Positions 38,401 to 49,507 are shown, counted from the stretch's first letter. The stretch: 64,000 nucleotides of DNA from Rhynchopus euleeides (GCA_963210315.1 OY723252.1:310001-374000), one strand, 5' to 3'. Notes: generated by a model not told the origin, from the sequence alone. Numbers and translations: made by a program.

Positions 38401-40425
38401 ATGAAAATAATGACGCGAGGGCTGCTCGGTGTGATGGCAGGCTACGCGGCGACCTTAGCAGGGGCAGATTCCACCACAGACACTGCCACACCTCCGACAT
38501 TTGCACCGCCAACGCCGTGCCCGAGCGGAACCGCTCCGCAGTGCAGGGAGCTGCTGGTGTCAGGGCTGGGCAGTCGGCTCATGTGGTCCACCGTGCTGTC
38601 AACGGACGGGACGATGGTTGCGACCGGGATGCAAGGTTCCCCCGGGCTGCAGGTGTTCTACGTTGCCGACGGGTCGCCGGTTGCCTCAACCCCATCCTAC
38701 AGCAAGGTGTACGATGCGCGTGTCTCGCCCGACGGCGCGTTCGTTGCCGCAGCAGCAAATACACAGGGTGCGTGCATGGTCAGCCTCACAAGCGGTGCGC
38801 AGGTGTGGTGCAAGACATCCGAAGGGACGGCCCGCAGCGTTGCATACTCGCCAGATGGGGCCCGTCTCGCCACCGGACACCTCGACGGGAGGGTGCACGT
38901 GCGTGATCCTGCCAACGGGGCGGTGCTGCTGACGCTGTCAGGACACGCCTCGTCCGCCATGATTGAGTCCCTGCAGTACAACACCGACGGGACTAGGATC
39001 ATCAGCGGTGGGAGCGACAGTAAGGTGGTGGTGTGGGACGCGGTGTCAGGTGCCCTTCTTGTGACGAAGCTGGAGCACCAGAAGAAGGTGTTCGGTGCCG
39101 CTGTGTCACCCGACGGTGCATACCTTGTGACTGGTGCAGAGTTCGACAAGTATGCGGTGATCTACGACGCAAGGGACAGCAACTACACCGCCCTGCGCTT
39201 CCTACGACCGGGAGAGCACGTTTATGCCGCTGCCTTCTCCCCCAACTCGAAGGTGGTTGTGCTTGCATGTGGTAACTACAAGCTTGCCTTCTACAGCGTG
39301 CAGTCCGGTGCCCTGATGTATGAGTACAAGACAGACTCCGAGCTGTCCCTCGGTGTGAGCTGGGCACCGTCTGGCGACTTCATCGTGTCGGGTGGGTTCT
39401 CAACTGGCACGGTCCTCCTGTGGGATACCATCACACAGACAGCGGCACCTTTCACACTTGCACCCACACCTGCACCCCCAACTGCCGTTCCGACACCCGC
39501 TCCAGCAACAGCATCACCTCCGACACCTGCACCTCCGACACCTGCACCCCCGACAGCGGTTCCGACACCTGCGCCACCAACGCCGTGCCCGAGCGGGACT
39601 GGTCCGCAGTGCAGGGAGCTGCTGGTGTCGGGGCTGGGCAGTAGGCTCATGTGGTCCACAGTGCTGTCAACGGACGGGACGATGGTTGCGACCGGGATGC
39701 AAGGTTCCCCCGGGCTGCAGGTGTTCTACGTTGCCGACGGGTCGCCGGTTGCCTCAACCCCATCCTACAGCAAGGTGTACGATGCACGTGTCTCGCCCGA
39801 CGGCGCGTTCGTTGCCGCAGCAGCAAATACACAGGGTGCGTGCATGGTCAGCCTCACAAGCGGTGCGCAGGTGTGGTGCAAGACATCCGAAGGGACGGCC
39901 CGCAGCGTTGCATACTCGCCTGATGGGGCCCGTCTCGCCACCGGACACCTCGACGGGAGGGTGCACGTGCGTGACCCTGCAAACGGGGCGGTGCTGCTGA
40001 CGCTGTCAGGTCACGACTCGTCCTCCATGATTGAATCCCTGCAGTACAACACCGACGGGACCAGGATCATCAGCGGTGGGAGCGACAGTAAGGTGGTGGT
40101 GTGGGACGCGGTGTCAGGTGCCCTTCTTGTGACGAAGCTGGAGCACCAGAAGAAGGTGTTCGGTGCCGCTGTGTCACCCGACGGTGCATACCTTGTGACT
40201 GGTGCAGAGTTCGACAAGTATGCTGTGATCTACGACGCAAGGGACAGCAACTACACCGCCTTGCGCTTCCTGCGACCGGGAGAGCACGTTTATGCCGCTG
40301 CCTTCTCCCCAGACTCGAAGGTGGTTGTGCTTGCATGTGGTAACTACAAGCTTGCCTTCTACAGCGTGCCGTCCGGTGCCCTGATGTATGAGTACAAGAC
40401 AGACTCCGAGCTGTCAAACGGATGA
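38401..40425 (+). pseudogene. Secreted WD40 propeller protein, truncated left-arm copy
   Basis: Same start (M-K-I-M-T-R-G-L-L-G-V signal peptide) and first 671 or so residues as the minus-strand gene at 49508-56899, including module 1 and most of module 2. At 40415 the inverted duplication ends and the frame stops three codons later (...E-L-S-N-G). It would encode a secreted protein with one full WD40 propeller and a partial second one. It is a by-product of the duplication rather than an independent gene, although its promoter region is intact. Confidence 0.9.
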
Positions 40426-41607
40426 AATCGCATTCGCGGGAGAACGGGTACACTGGAAGAACCTGGGTGGCAGTTTCCTGCAGGGAAGAGAGAAGCAGAT
40501 GCAGAGAACACTCACACTCGCTTGCTGCAACACACACACATACACACACACGTTGCAGTACACTGTGGGTGCCTTCGTTCTGTGCCAAAGTGTTGTCAGG
40601 TTGCAACCTATTTTAGTCTTGGCATCAAGGTTTAAGAATGTGCAAGTTCCTGCAGAACTTACAAGTGTTGTCAGGTTGCAACCAATGTTGTTAGGTGGCT
40701 CGTTGTTCTGCACTTCAGAGCGTTGGTGACGTCGGATTAGCGGACCTGTATCGTACAGAAAGTCCACGAAAGACTGACGCACGAGAACTGAGACTTCAGA
40801 GCGAAGGCCCCTGTAAGCCGTTTGCGCCAAATCCGAGCAAAACAAAAGCAACTCCGCAGCCTGATGATGAGGAGGTCGTGTTAGGCTCCACTGACAGACA
40901 CGCATTGCCCGGCTTTTTGAAAAATGCAGGTCGTTGGACCGACGGAACTCACGCACTGTGACCCAGCTCCGGAAGACTCCCGAACACAACCTTCTTCCCA
41001 AGCGGGTGGTTCGTGCCCTCTCCCAACAACAAAAGACACGGGCGGGCCCGCTTGGTAGTGCAGAAGAGTGAGCTCGGCTCACTCAAAGGGGGACAAACTG
41101 ACACAGTTCCACACAGAGCGTACGCCTCCACCGCCTATGATTTATGCGACAACAGTTTCGCTGCGAATATCTCTCACCCGGTCTGGGTATGCATCAACGA
41201 CCCTCGCACACGGGTACGGAGCACGGTGGATGAGTGAGCCATGGCACGCGAAAAGGAAAAAAAACCCCCCCCTCCCCCTCCCACCGCCGATATGTGTCTA
41301 AACACCCCAGAACCACAACACACCATACCCTCCCCCCTCCCCCCCTCCCTCCCGCCTTCAGTTGTGCAGAGCGCAGAGGGAAAAATCACCGAAATACGCA
41401 TACGAGGCGTCCTTCTGTCGATAACTTACTTGGCGCTATGGAAACACAAAAAAATGGAACGAAGAAAAAAATGTAGTTGTTGACCGCGTTCCACCCGAAC
41501 AAAAAATCGCAATCTTTCTCTTTCTCTCTCTCTTTTGATGCCTTTGGCAACCCGACCCTACCCCCACACCCACACCCACCCCTCCCCCTCCCCCTCCCCC
41601 CAGCACG
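40416..41607. other. Intergenic in the spacer
   Basis: Holds a diverged R1 repeat (40590-40726; two TTGTCAGGTTGCAACC motifs) and, at 41397-41475, the inverted relative of 14095-14175. A plus-strand 88-codon frame at 40695-40961 is not supported by any family. CCTCCCCC-type low-complexity tracts flank the seven-TM gene. Confidence 0.5.
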
Positions 41608-42369
41608 TTAATGCAGGACTGACAGCGAAGTGTAGTTCCACCCCGCAGCAACGACGACATGGAAGAGCGCGTGGTGTATGTGGTGCGACGGAAGCCCGTG
41701 GTGACGGCGTGCGATCTGCGAGAAGTAGATGCAGACTGCCGTGACAGCTGTGTAGGAGCACATCATGTCCTCCATGTTGTAGCCGAGAATGATGGGTTTC
41801 GCGATGCCGTAGCCTGTCAGTGCCAGGGCTGAGATTCGGTCGGCAGGGTGCCAGATGGAATCATGCGGAACCATGGCGTGGTCAGCCATATAGGAGAATA
41901 TGCATTGGCTGAAAAGCATCAACGCTTCGTGGTAGTCCTGCGAATAGAGCGGGTCTTCGAAGTTGAACATTATCTCGCAGGCGGGCAGCGCGAAGAGGAA
42001 ACAGCTGGCCCCTTTGATGACCGACTTCGTCGGCTTGTGCCTGTCCGTGCCGCACTTGGTGCTGGTGCAGAAGTGAACGATCTTCTGCAGGACAGTCTTC
42101 TCCGGGAGGTGCGCGTTGCTCTCCCTCTCGATCTTCTTCTCGCGCTGCCCGACGCCGCGCCGCATCTCCCTCAGCATCAGCAGAACCACAAGGCTGGTCT
42201 GCAGCAGGCACCACAGCTCGGGCTTCACCAAGGCCCGCAGCTGCAGCACGCGGCACAGGAGGAAGGCAATCGGGCACAGCAGGATGAGATACTCCAGCAG
42301 CTCCAGCGTCTCCCAGAGCGCCGCTTGGTGGTGCGCCGCGTCGTGCCGGCGGCCTGCCGCGGGCGCCAT
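41608..42369 (-). CDS. Seven-TM protein, probable CREST superfamily (TMEM8/PAQR/ceramidase-like)
   Basis: 253 residues from M-A-P-A-A-G-R-R. The frame stays open upstream to 42696, but that part is low-complexity and Pro-rich, so the inner ATG is preferred. About seven hydrophobic segments are visible: L-E-L-L-E-Y-L-I-L-L-C, L-W-C-L-L-Q-T-S-L-V-V-L, A-S-C-F-L-F-A-L-P-A-C, M-L-F-S-Q-C-I-F-S-Y, I-S-A-L-A-L-T-G-Y, M-M-C-S-Y-T-A-V-T-A-V and A-L-F-H-V-V-V-A-A-G-W. Polar residues fit the CREST metal-site pattern: S-Y-M-A-D-H in segment 4, a later A-D-R-I-S, and H-x-x-x-H (H-H-A-L-F-H) starting segment 7. CREST proteins are zinc-dependent lipid hydrolases or receptors. A similar layout is seen in TMEM8/myomaker proteins. 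Subfamily and substrate cannot be told. Confidence 0.55.
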   Translation of the reverse strand: MAPAAGRRHDAAHHQAALWETLELLEYLILLCPIAFLLCRVLQLRALVKPELWCLLQTSLVVLLMLREMRRGVGQREKKIERESNAHLPEKTVLQKIVHFCTSTKCGTDRHKPTKSVIKGASCFLFALPACEIMFNFEDPLYSQDYHEALMLFSQCIFSYMADHAMVPHDSIWHPADRISALALTGYGIAKPIILGYNMEDMMCSYTAVTAVCIYFSQIARRHHGLPSHHIHHALFHVVVAAGWNYTSLSVLH

Positions 42370-42944
42370 TTTTTTTTTGAAAATGAATTTGCTTCGTGCG
42401 CTTCCCTTTGCCACACCACCACCCACCCACCCACCCCCCCAAACCAGATCTGGTTTCTCGGTTTGTTCGCCCCGAACCCTGCATGTGGTGGTGGTGTCGG
42501 GGAGAGGTCTGGGGGAAACAGAGCTCTGCACGGTGGACGCCCCACTCCCCCCCCCCCCCCTGGGGCGGGGGGTCTGAGCTGGGGCCAGACTTTTTGGCTG
42601 CCGCCCCAAAAAAGGTATAGGCTGGCGTGCGGGAGACCCACCGTGCAAGCGCAGAACAACCCCCAACGGGGAGGGGCAGGACTTGCTCTGCGTCAAAAGT
42701 GTTGTCAGATCTGCAGCCTATATTGTGAGGCGGCTCACTGTTCTGCGCTTTAGAGCGAAGCCTTCCCTTCCCCAATCCAATAGAGTGGGGGGGGGGGGGC
42801 GGGGGGGCGAAAGGGGGCGGTGACAAGTATCGACGTGGCAGAGGGTTGGGCAAGAAGGGAGGAGCGCTTCATACACTGCTTTCCACCCCTCTCCAGAAAA
42901 TAGTGTCATGACCTGCTGTGTTTTTTGAGCACGTTTATGATGCG
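42370..42944. other. Upstream flank of the seven-TM gene with R1 repeat
   Basis: C-rich and G-rich runs, then R1 (about 42655-42762; CCCCCAACGGGGAGGGGCAG; TGAGGCGGCTCACTGTTCTG). No gene is supported. Confidence 0.5.
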
Positions 42945-43110
42945 TCAAAATGTAGGAGTGCTTCCGACGATCCTGTCCCTTTTCTGTGTGTCTCGCTATC
43001 TCGTGGTTCGCATGTGCTCCACACCCACATCAAAGCAACAGGCTCTAGGGGTGGTGGAAGCGTCAACGAATCATCAAGGAAGAAGGGAATCGCGGTTGCT
43101 ACAATTTTAT
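42945..43110 (+). repeat. Dispersed repeat R3 with core, spacer copy
   Basis: TGTAGGAGTGCTTCCGACGA ... CTCCACACCCACATCAAAGC ... GTGGAAGCGTCAACGAATCA ... GAAGGGAATCGCGGTTGCTA. The core differs at one base from the YR-element version (AACGAA instead of AACGCA). Confidence 0.8.
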
Positions 43111-43174
43111 TTGTTGTTTCGCCAACCCGGTGGGTGCCTCTGCGGGTGTGTGTGTGTGTGTGGGGGGGGGGGGG

Positions 43175-44325
43175 TAGGGGGGGTCAAATGGGGGTGACAA
43201 ACACGATTTTTCAAAAAACCGGCGCAGAGGCCCCAAAGCCCCCGTAAACCCTCCAAACCCCCCCAGATCGGTCCGGAAACCCATCGAACCCCACTTTTCC
43301 ACCATTCCGGGCACCTCAGGTGCCCGAATTGGGGTACCTAAATTTTGTGCCACCGTTTGGTACCGGACAGTGCCACTGTGTGGGAGGTTGGAAAAGAAAA
43401 TGCCCCAACACACCACATCTGAGGGTTGCAATGCATGTTGCTTGCCAACCACGTCATCCGGTGGGTGTCAGGCGCTATGTAGGTGGCATGAGCCAGGTCT
43501 TCGATGTGTTCTGGCTTGTATATGTACCTCCCTGCCTGCGGCACAGGCACTGCCTTTGTCCCCCACACCAGCCACAGAGAGCGTATTGTACTCGGTCCAC
43601 GGTTGCTGATTCATTGTGATGCGTTGTATCCTCGAGTGAACGTCACACACTAGTGGCACCACCACCCGCCATCCGAGAGCTGTATTGACTTTGCGCCCTT
43701 CCGTTGCATTCACCTCGCCACGCATATTGCACCGTTCAGTACCAGTGCTCTTGGGCCAGGCAAAGTAGACCGCAGCAACTACCAATTCTGGCACAATGGG
43801 TACCACGACAGCGCACTTCGTGTGTTCCCGGAATGTACAGCTCGTGTTGCAACAGTCGTTGTCAACACATCCCGGTTGTGGAGCACTGCTGCACAGGAAT
43901 CACACGACCATCTGGACTTGTTCCGTACCTACAGGCAGCCTCCCGGTGCATGGTGGCAGGGAGGTACATATACAAGCCAGAACTCATCGAAGACCTGGCT
44001 AATGCCACCTACATAGCGCCTGACACCCACCGGATGACGTGGTTGGCAAGCAACATGCATTGCAACCCTCAGATGTGGTGTGTTGGGGCATTTTCTTTTC
44101 CAACCTCCCACACAGTGGCACTGTCCGGTACCAAACGGTGGCACAAAATTTAGGTACCCCAATTCGGGCACCTGAGGTGCCCGGAATGGTGGAAAAGTGG
44201 GGTTCGATGGGTTTCCGGACCGATCTGGGGGGGTTTGGAGGGTTTACGGGGGCTTTGGGGCCTCTGCGCCGGTTTTTTGAAAAATCGTGTTTGTCCACGT
44301 AAAAGGGTGGCATTTGACCCCCCCT
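43175..44325. mobile_element. Foldback element with about 350-bp inverted arms
   Basis: 43196-43545 is repeated inverted at 43946-44295 (coordinates sum to 87491) with few differences. The outermost GGGGGGGTCAAATG also pairs with CATTTGACCCCCCC. The two arms carry the same coding-like stretch in opposite orientation (G-R-Y-I-Y-K-P-E-L-I-E-D-L-A; T-H-R-M-T-W-L-A-S-N-M-H). The central 400 bp is unique. It could be a foldback transposon or two inverted copies of a gene fragment. No transposase is recognised. Confidence 0.75.
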
Positions 44326-45216
44326 AGGGCAGTGAAGATACTATTCGCGAATAATTCGTGATCTCCGATTTTCAGAGTTACATATTCGAATAATATTCGT
44401 ATTCGAATACGAATAATGGCATTATTCGCGAATAAATGGCCATGTGTTATTCGGTCATTATTCGTGAAGTTTCTGTGGGTTTGTGTAGGGGCAGAGGCGT
44501 CAGACCACGTGTATTCCAGTGCAAACCGAGGGAAAGCGCCGCAGAGCGCCTCAGGCTTTGCTTTCCTCATGAATCATCACACGTATGTCTGACCGTACGG
44601 CACACAGGTGTGGTGATCCCTTTGCATCGGCAGCACCTCACTCACGCGTGGAGGTCTCCGCCACAGGGATCTTGAAGGAGGCAGTTGCTATCCTGCCAGT
44701 CACCAACTGCACAACAGGAACAGCATAAAGCACGCACAATGTATCCCAGGTTCGGGCACCGGGGTAGTGCTTCCACCTTTGAGTGACCCAGGTGGCTCCG
44801 CTCCCTCCACGCAAGTTCGGTAGGGATCGCGGATGACGATTTCCCCATCAGGTACAGCCCCGTAGTGCAACAGCGGCCGCCTGGCACCATAATGGTCCCA
44901 CCAGCGCGACGGTGCCCACTCCCCTTAGCGCTTGTTGTCTTCAATGCACGGTGCAGCGTACTCCTCCAGGCACTGCAGATGATGATTCTCGGCGTCGCAT
45001 CATCACAATGTAGTGATTGCACGTCCCCTCAGGGCACACTGGGGTCGTGGGCTGCGCCCACGACCCGAGTGTGGGCAGTAGGTCCCTATTCCTAGTAGAG
45101 AAACCCCAGTAAAACCCCACGAATAATTCGCGAATTATTCGTGGCGAAAATTTTTCGAGAAATTATTCGAATAATATTCGTATTCGAATAACACGAATTT
45201 TTAATCACTGCCCTAG
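44323..45216. mobile_element. TIR element with ATTCGAATA-rich ends
   Basis: Ends CTAGGGCAGTGAA and TCACTGCCCTAG are inverted copies. Inside both ends are many copies of AT-rich ATTCGAATAATATTCGTATT and ATTCGCGAATAA motifs in both orientations. The centre (about 44480-45100) is GC-rich. It abuts the foldback element; the shared CTAG suggests that one inserted at or in the end of the other. Non-autonomous DNA transposon class (inference). Confidence 0.7.
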
Positions 45217-45865
45217 GGGGGGGGGGGGGGGGGGGGCGGGTGGGGTGCGTTCGAAACGCGACCCGCGGTTTGCTACCTCACCGGGTTTTTGAAACAACGG
45301 TTGCACACCCCTTTCAGGCGATTCTTGGCCTGGACGGGCGGCATTCCTCATTATACTATCCACCCACAGTGAAGTGTACGGAAAAACAATCTGTGCCCCG
45401 CTGGATCGTCAGACCCTACTCTTTGTACACCACTCCCCGGTCTGATGAAGTGGTGTGAGTGGGGCTGCACGATCCAGCTAAAGGCACAGAAAGTCCCCCC
45501 AGTGGGCTACGCCGAACTAACAAAAAAACAAAAGAATGGTTCTACTGTCAGGGTAAAAGATAGGGTTCCGGGCTGCGCGCCGAAAACCGGGGGTAATCGG
45601 GGGTAAAATTTCGGCCATTTCCCCAAATGGAAGGGCTTTCCCTTCCCACAACACCCCACCCCACGCCACTCAACTGGGATGGGCAGGGTGGCTCCTCTGC
45701 GGGTGACTGACTTCGCCGCCGCTGCCAGGTCCGAGAGGAGCGCGCTCCTTCTTGGCGTCAACGCGAAGGAGCCAGTCGATGAGAAAGGCGTTCTTGAGAG
45801 CATGGTGGTGTTGAAAGCACCGCAGGTTGCCCTTGCAGACTTGGTTCTGGACATGCACAGGCCAC

Positions 45866-45918
45866 AGGGGGGTCTGGGGGGCGGAGCCCCCCAGCCGCCG
45901 GAGGCCACGGTAGTGAAC
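45866..45918 (+). repeat. 52-bp GC hairpin repeat, copy b
   Basis: Same unit as copy a, with flank CCACAGGGGGGTCTGG. It lies between two minus-strand coding-like pieces, in the opposite orientation to them. Confidence 0.9.
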
Positions 45919-46356
45919 AGCTGATTCTGCTCCATCGTCGCACGCCGCATGTAGTCAACGTGCACCTTGTGCTCAACAGGTTCGTCGGGCTAACGCCTGG
46001 GGCGGGCACTGCGCTCTTGGCCCCGGCCTCCTCTGGCCAAAAAGTACCCTGGAATAGTACCCGGACAGAATCTCAGGAAAATCCCGGTGGAAAAAAAAAA
46101 GAGGCACCCCCGGTCAGGGCTGTTCCTAACTGGGGGGCTTGTTCCCCACTTTCAGGATTCTGAACTTTTTTTCTAAGAATTTTTGTAAGGGGAAAAAAGT
46201 TTTTTTCTAAGAATTTTGTTAGGGGAATTTTTTTCTAAGGTTTCGCAGAGGAAATTTTTTTTCTAAGTTTTCCCCAGTCGACAGGGCGCGGACAAGGATG
46301 GAAGGGAAGTCTGTCCCCCGTACAGTTCGCCTTGCTGGCCAACTGGAGAGCCAGAC

Positions 46357-46409
46357 GTTCACTACCGTGGCCTCCGGCGGCTGGGGGGCTCCGCCCCCCA
46401 GACCCCCCT
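46357..46409 (-). repeat. 52-bp GC hairpin repeat, copy c
   Basis: Minus orientation. It interrupts a coding-like minus-strand frame after ...G-L-E-Y-E-T-Y-A. The GT...TAG part is 42 bp, a multiple of three, so the frame is the same whether read through or removed. Confidence 0.9.
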
Positions 46410-46527
46410 GTGGCGTACGTCTCGTACTCAAGTCCTTCGAATCCCACCAGGTCGGGGTCCAACCACTCCAGTCGCCTCTGAGGACGCAGCCAACTCGCAC
46501 AGAATCTGTACGCCCACACGAACAGAT

Positions 46528-46579
46528 GTTCGCTACCGTGGCCTCCGGCGGCTGGGGGGCACCGCCCCCCAGACCCCCA
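46528..46579 (-). repeat. 52-bp GC hairpin repeat, copy d
   Basis: Minus orientation, with two bases changed from copy c (GCGGTGCCC, GTAGCGAAC). It also sits within a coding-like minus-strand frame (D-G-H-T-L-H before, H-L-F-V-W-A-Y-R-F after). Confidence 0.9.
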
Positions 46580-47230
46580 ATGTAGCGTGTGCCCGTCCAT
46601 CTATCTCACTTCCCCGGGTACAGTGCAGCGTAGGAGGTCAGCGCCGCATCCATGAAGCGCTTCTTCGAAGCCTGACTGACATCGGACAGGAGGTCGGGCT
46701 TCCCTACCTGGGAGGTACACTTGCCGCGTTCGCGCCATGCGTGACACGCGACACGCTACCTGAAACGTGAGTGTGCCTTGCTAACACGGGCATTTCAACG
46801 GTCTGCCGACGACCGTTCCCCAAACCAGTAAACCAGCAGTTTTGGAAAATCGGAGAGATCACCCTACTGCGCTGAATATGGTGCGCACCACTGCAACAAT
46901 CCCCGGGAGCTTTTGGGCTTTCAGACCTGAAGGGGCCAGCACGTGGGTGGCGTCGGGGAGTGGCAGCTTTGTACCTGTCCTCCAGCTGCTGGCATGTCCA
47001 GTGCGAGAGTGCCAAGGTGTATTGAGTCCCTGCGGAGCACAACCCCCGATGAGAATGAGTGCCAGATGATCCTCATTCATTTTCAGCTGTAACGCGCATG
47101 AGGGGCACTCTCTGCCGCAAGCATCTCTGGGCATCACTCGAGAGCTGTCAATGATGACGCGGAGAGGAATCAGAGAAAAAGTCCCGCCTGACGGGCACGC
47201 GCCTGGAAACTGTGGGGGGGCGAGCAAAAA

Positions 47231-47251
47231 ATCCCTTGTAAAAATTCTTAG
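47231..47251 (+). repeat. R5 repeat end
   Basis: ATCCCTTGTAAAAATTCTTA, inverted relative of 46173-46192. The first 14 bases also occur at 29324-29337, in the sequence that replaced the 5' end of DUF4116 copy 4. Confidence 0.6.
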
Positions 47252-47440
47252 AAAAAACCTGGTTCCCCGACCCAAAAAACCTGGAAAAAGGGCTCGTTCC
47301 CCGCCCAGGCCTGCCCCCGGTTTTTCGGAGCAAAATCTCAAAAACCGGGGCTAAGCCCCGTTTTTCATAACAGTATCTTAAACACTGGTTCTACACAAAA
47401 CAGAAGAGAAGGTGTTGGTGGTGCGCCGAAAACCCGGGTG

Positions 47441-49507
47441 GACAGAACACGTTCTTTTATTGCCTGGCGAAGGGTAGGGTCGAGTGTGGCTGTACGATCA
47501 GTCATAGCAAAACAAGGCAACGTGGTCTGTCACCCCCCCCCCCCCAAAGCACGGACACCCTCCTACCTACCCATCTCTTCCTTGCTCTCCTGTCACATGA
47601 GAAAAGATAAGGCTGTTGCTTGTGCGCCAAATCCGGTGAAAAAAAAAAGACTGTTGAAAGCGTGTGCGCACAGAACCGTTTGTGCGCACGGATCAGTCAC
47701 CAGGGGCCTTCGCTCAGACGTCTCAGAAAAGTGATAAAAAGGCGAGCCACAACACTGGCTGTGAAGTGACGCAGTTTGACACACACAGTGACACAAGAGC
47801 GAAGCCCGCAGCCAGGTCTTGTCCCCACCAGGATCTGCAGCACACAGACCCCTGCGCCGGTGTCACATAATTGTAAAATCCAAATCCAAAAAAAACGTAC
47901 GTTCGTTGGTGTCGTCGAGAATCGGTTCAGGCAGGCCCCCCGGCAGGGTACCCACAACGCAGGTTTGACCCCACTCGTGAGGACCAGGCCTTTGCAAATT
48001 GCCCGACATGGGTGAAGCCCGGAAGAACCAACACTCAGACCATTCTCCGGGGAAGGGTGTCTTTGAGGTGCACAGGGCTGACCTGCACACAGGGTACTAC
48101 CGCACATGCCGGCTGGGAACATGCAGGACGCAGCTGAGCTGCGTCTATGCCTCTGACAACAAGCCCACTGGGGTAGCAGGGCGGGCTGCTTGCTCTCGTC
48201 TGAGGAACTGCAAAGCCGGAAGGGGAGGGGAGAGGGAAGCACACGAGGTGTCCACAAGATACCGGTGACACACTGAAACACTCCGCGTCGCGTTTCGGCG
48301 CCTCCACCCCAAAGAAGATCGAAACGCCTCCTAGGCTTTCATCTCTTCAAAAGGAACGGCGGTGCTGCGAAAAGCGAACCGAAACCCGACCCACACGTGT
48401 CTCATGTGACGGCAAGGGAATTCGCACGGTGGCAGTGCTCCGGAACCCGAGACACCTTGTTGCACAGGACTTTCACACGGCTGGGGGTGGGGGGTGGAAC
48501 ACACAAAGGGATCAAGGTGGACTCACTGATGCTATGCAGGAGAAGCAAGACCAGCTGGTGGGAGGGGGAGAATCAAAACAAGAGTAAAAGGAATCACAAT
48601 GCTGGCATCCATTATCTTGCTATCCAGTTGTGTGTGGTGTTGTGTGTCACTGACGGGTGAGAGTGGGGGCTACGCTGTACTGCTCCTCTTCTGGTGCGAC
48701 TGGTTGTAAGGTGACAGCACCGTGATACCCGGCCCGGTTCGACACACAGTGGCACAGAGCGAAGGCCCACCTACACGACTCACAAGGCATGCTCGTCACA
48801 ACATAGATGGGAATGCGTTTGCCCTTCGTCGTCGTGTGGGCCCCCTCCCTGGTGATCGGCCGCTGGGAGGGTGAAGCAGATGCCCTTGACAGGTGGTGAT
48901 GCTGGGGGTCGCTTTTCAGTTGAACAAAAACACAACAAAAGAAACCTGGCAATCGTACTTTGAAGGAAAGGCGTCTCTTCGGTGGTGCTTGAGGGATTGA
49001 ACAACCATGCTGATGGCCCAGCCGTATCATCCGTCAGCTCGTCATCCAACAGGGTCCTGCCCCGAGGATATGGTTCTGGGAATCAACCGACTTGGGGCCT
49101 CAGCATTCGGGAATAACAACCGACCGCGTCTGAGAGGTGCATCGCATGCAATACACTGCCGGGTACGTTAGAAGCGACCAGAGCATTACCACGAGTGGGG
49201 CTAGGAGAGGGGGGAGGGGGTGTGAGGGGGAGGGGGAACTGTCGAGCGTGAGGGTGGGGAGGGAGGGGGGGGGGGCAGGAAAGGCATCAAGTCGACACGA
49301 TCGTCTGCAACTGCTGAAGGTAGAATCGTTGCAGTGAAGACGGCCGCGATATTTCAACGTGACCCAACGAAGGGAAAGGGGAGAACAAGCCACCAAGAGA
49401 GAAGGTGAACGATGCGACAAACCACAGCAAAACACACTTCGGCATGAGGGGTGCACCTCACAGAACGGCGGCCGCTAGGGCACATGACGAAGGCAGGGCA
49501 GGCACAG
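47441..49507. other. Intergenic downstream of the WD40 gene
   Basis: R2 copy at 47735-47900 (minus). A plus-strand frame at 47999-48268 has some protein character but no recognised family. Poly-C (47527-47537) and G-rich (49200-49276) runs are present. No supported gene. Confidence 0.5.
47735..47900 (-). repeat. Dispersed repeat R2, spacer copy
   Basis: CACAACACTGGCTGTGAAGT, GTTTGACACACACAGTGACA and CAGACCCCTGCGCCGGTGTC match 37296-37462 in inverted orientation. This copy is not linked to R3 or the GCGTCAACGC core. Confidence 0.8.

Larger units (their letters stand above)
31298..40415 (+). repeat. Left arm of a 9.1-kb inverted duplication
   Basis: Every landmark here has a mirror image in 54885-63955 whose coordinates sum to 95300 (e.g. 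32821/62479, 38281/57019, 37656/57644). Near the outer end the sum becomes 95253, because the left arm has one extra 47-bp leader-repeat unit. The outer edge coincides with the terminus of the YR retroelement. The inner edge (40415) lies in the second propeller module of the WD40 gene. Identity is near 100 percent by eye, so the event is very recent or an assembly product. Confidence 0.95.
45217..47440. other. Repeat-rich spacer region with coding-like fragments
   Basis: Poly-G run at 45219-45236. Minus-strand coding-like pieces occur around 45690-45860 (V-C-K-G-N-L-R-C-F-Q-H-H-H-A-L-K-N-A-F), 46410-46525 (R-F-C-A-S-W-L-R-P-Q-R-R-L-E-W-L-D-P-D-L-V-G) and 46600-46735 (G-K-P-D-L-L-S-D-V-S-Q-A-S-K-K-R-F). 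They are separated by the 52-bp hairpin repeats. R5 (CTAAGAATTTTTGTAAGGGG at 46173-46192) has an inverted relative at 47231-47251. A hairpin CGGGGC-TAA-GCCCCG lies near 47347. Possibly a fossil transposase gene. Confidence 0.45.

Noticed and set aside
42370-42696. Upstream extension of the seven-TM protein
   Set aside because: Pro/Ser-rich, runs through a poly-Lys stretch and repeat R1 flank; the inner ATG fits a membrane protein better.
47999-48268. 89-codon plus-strand ORF
   Set aside because: Some protein character but no family, no paralogue and no context; left as intergenic.
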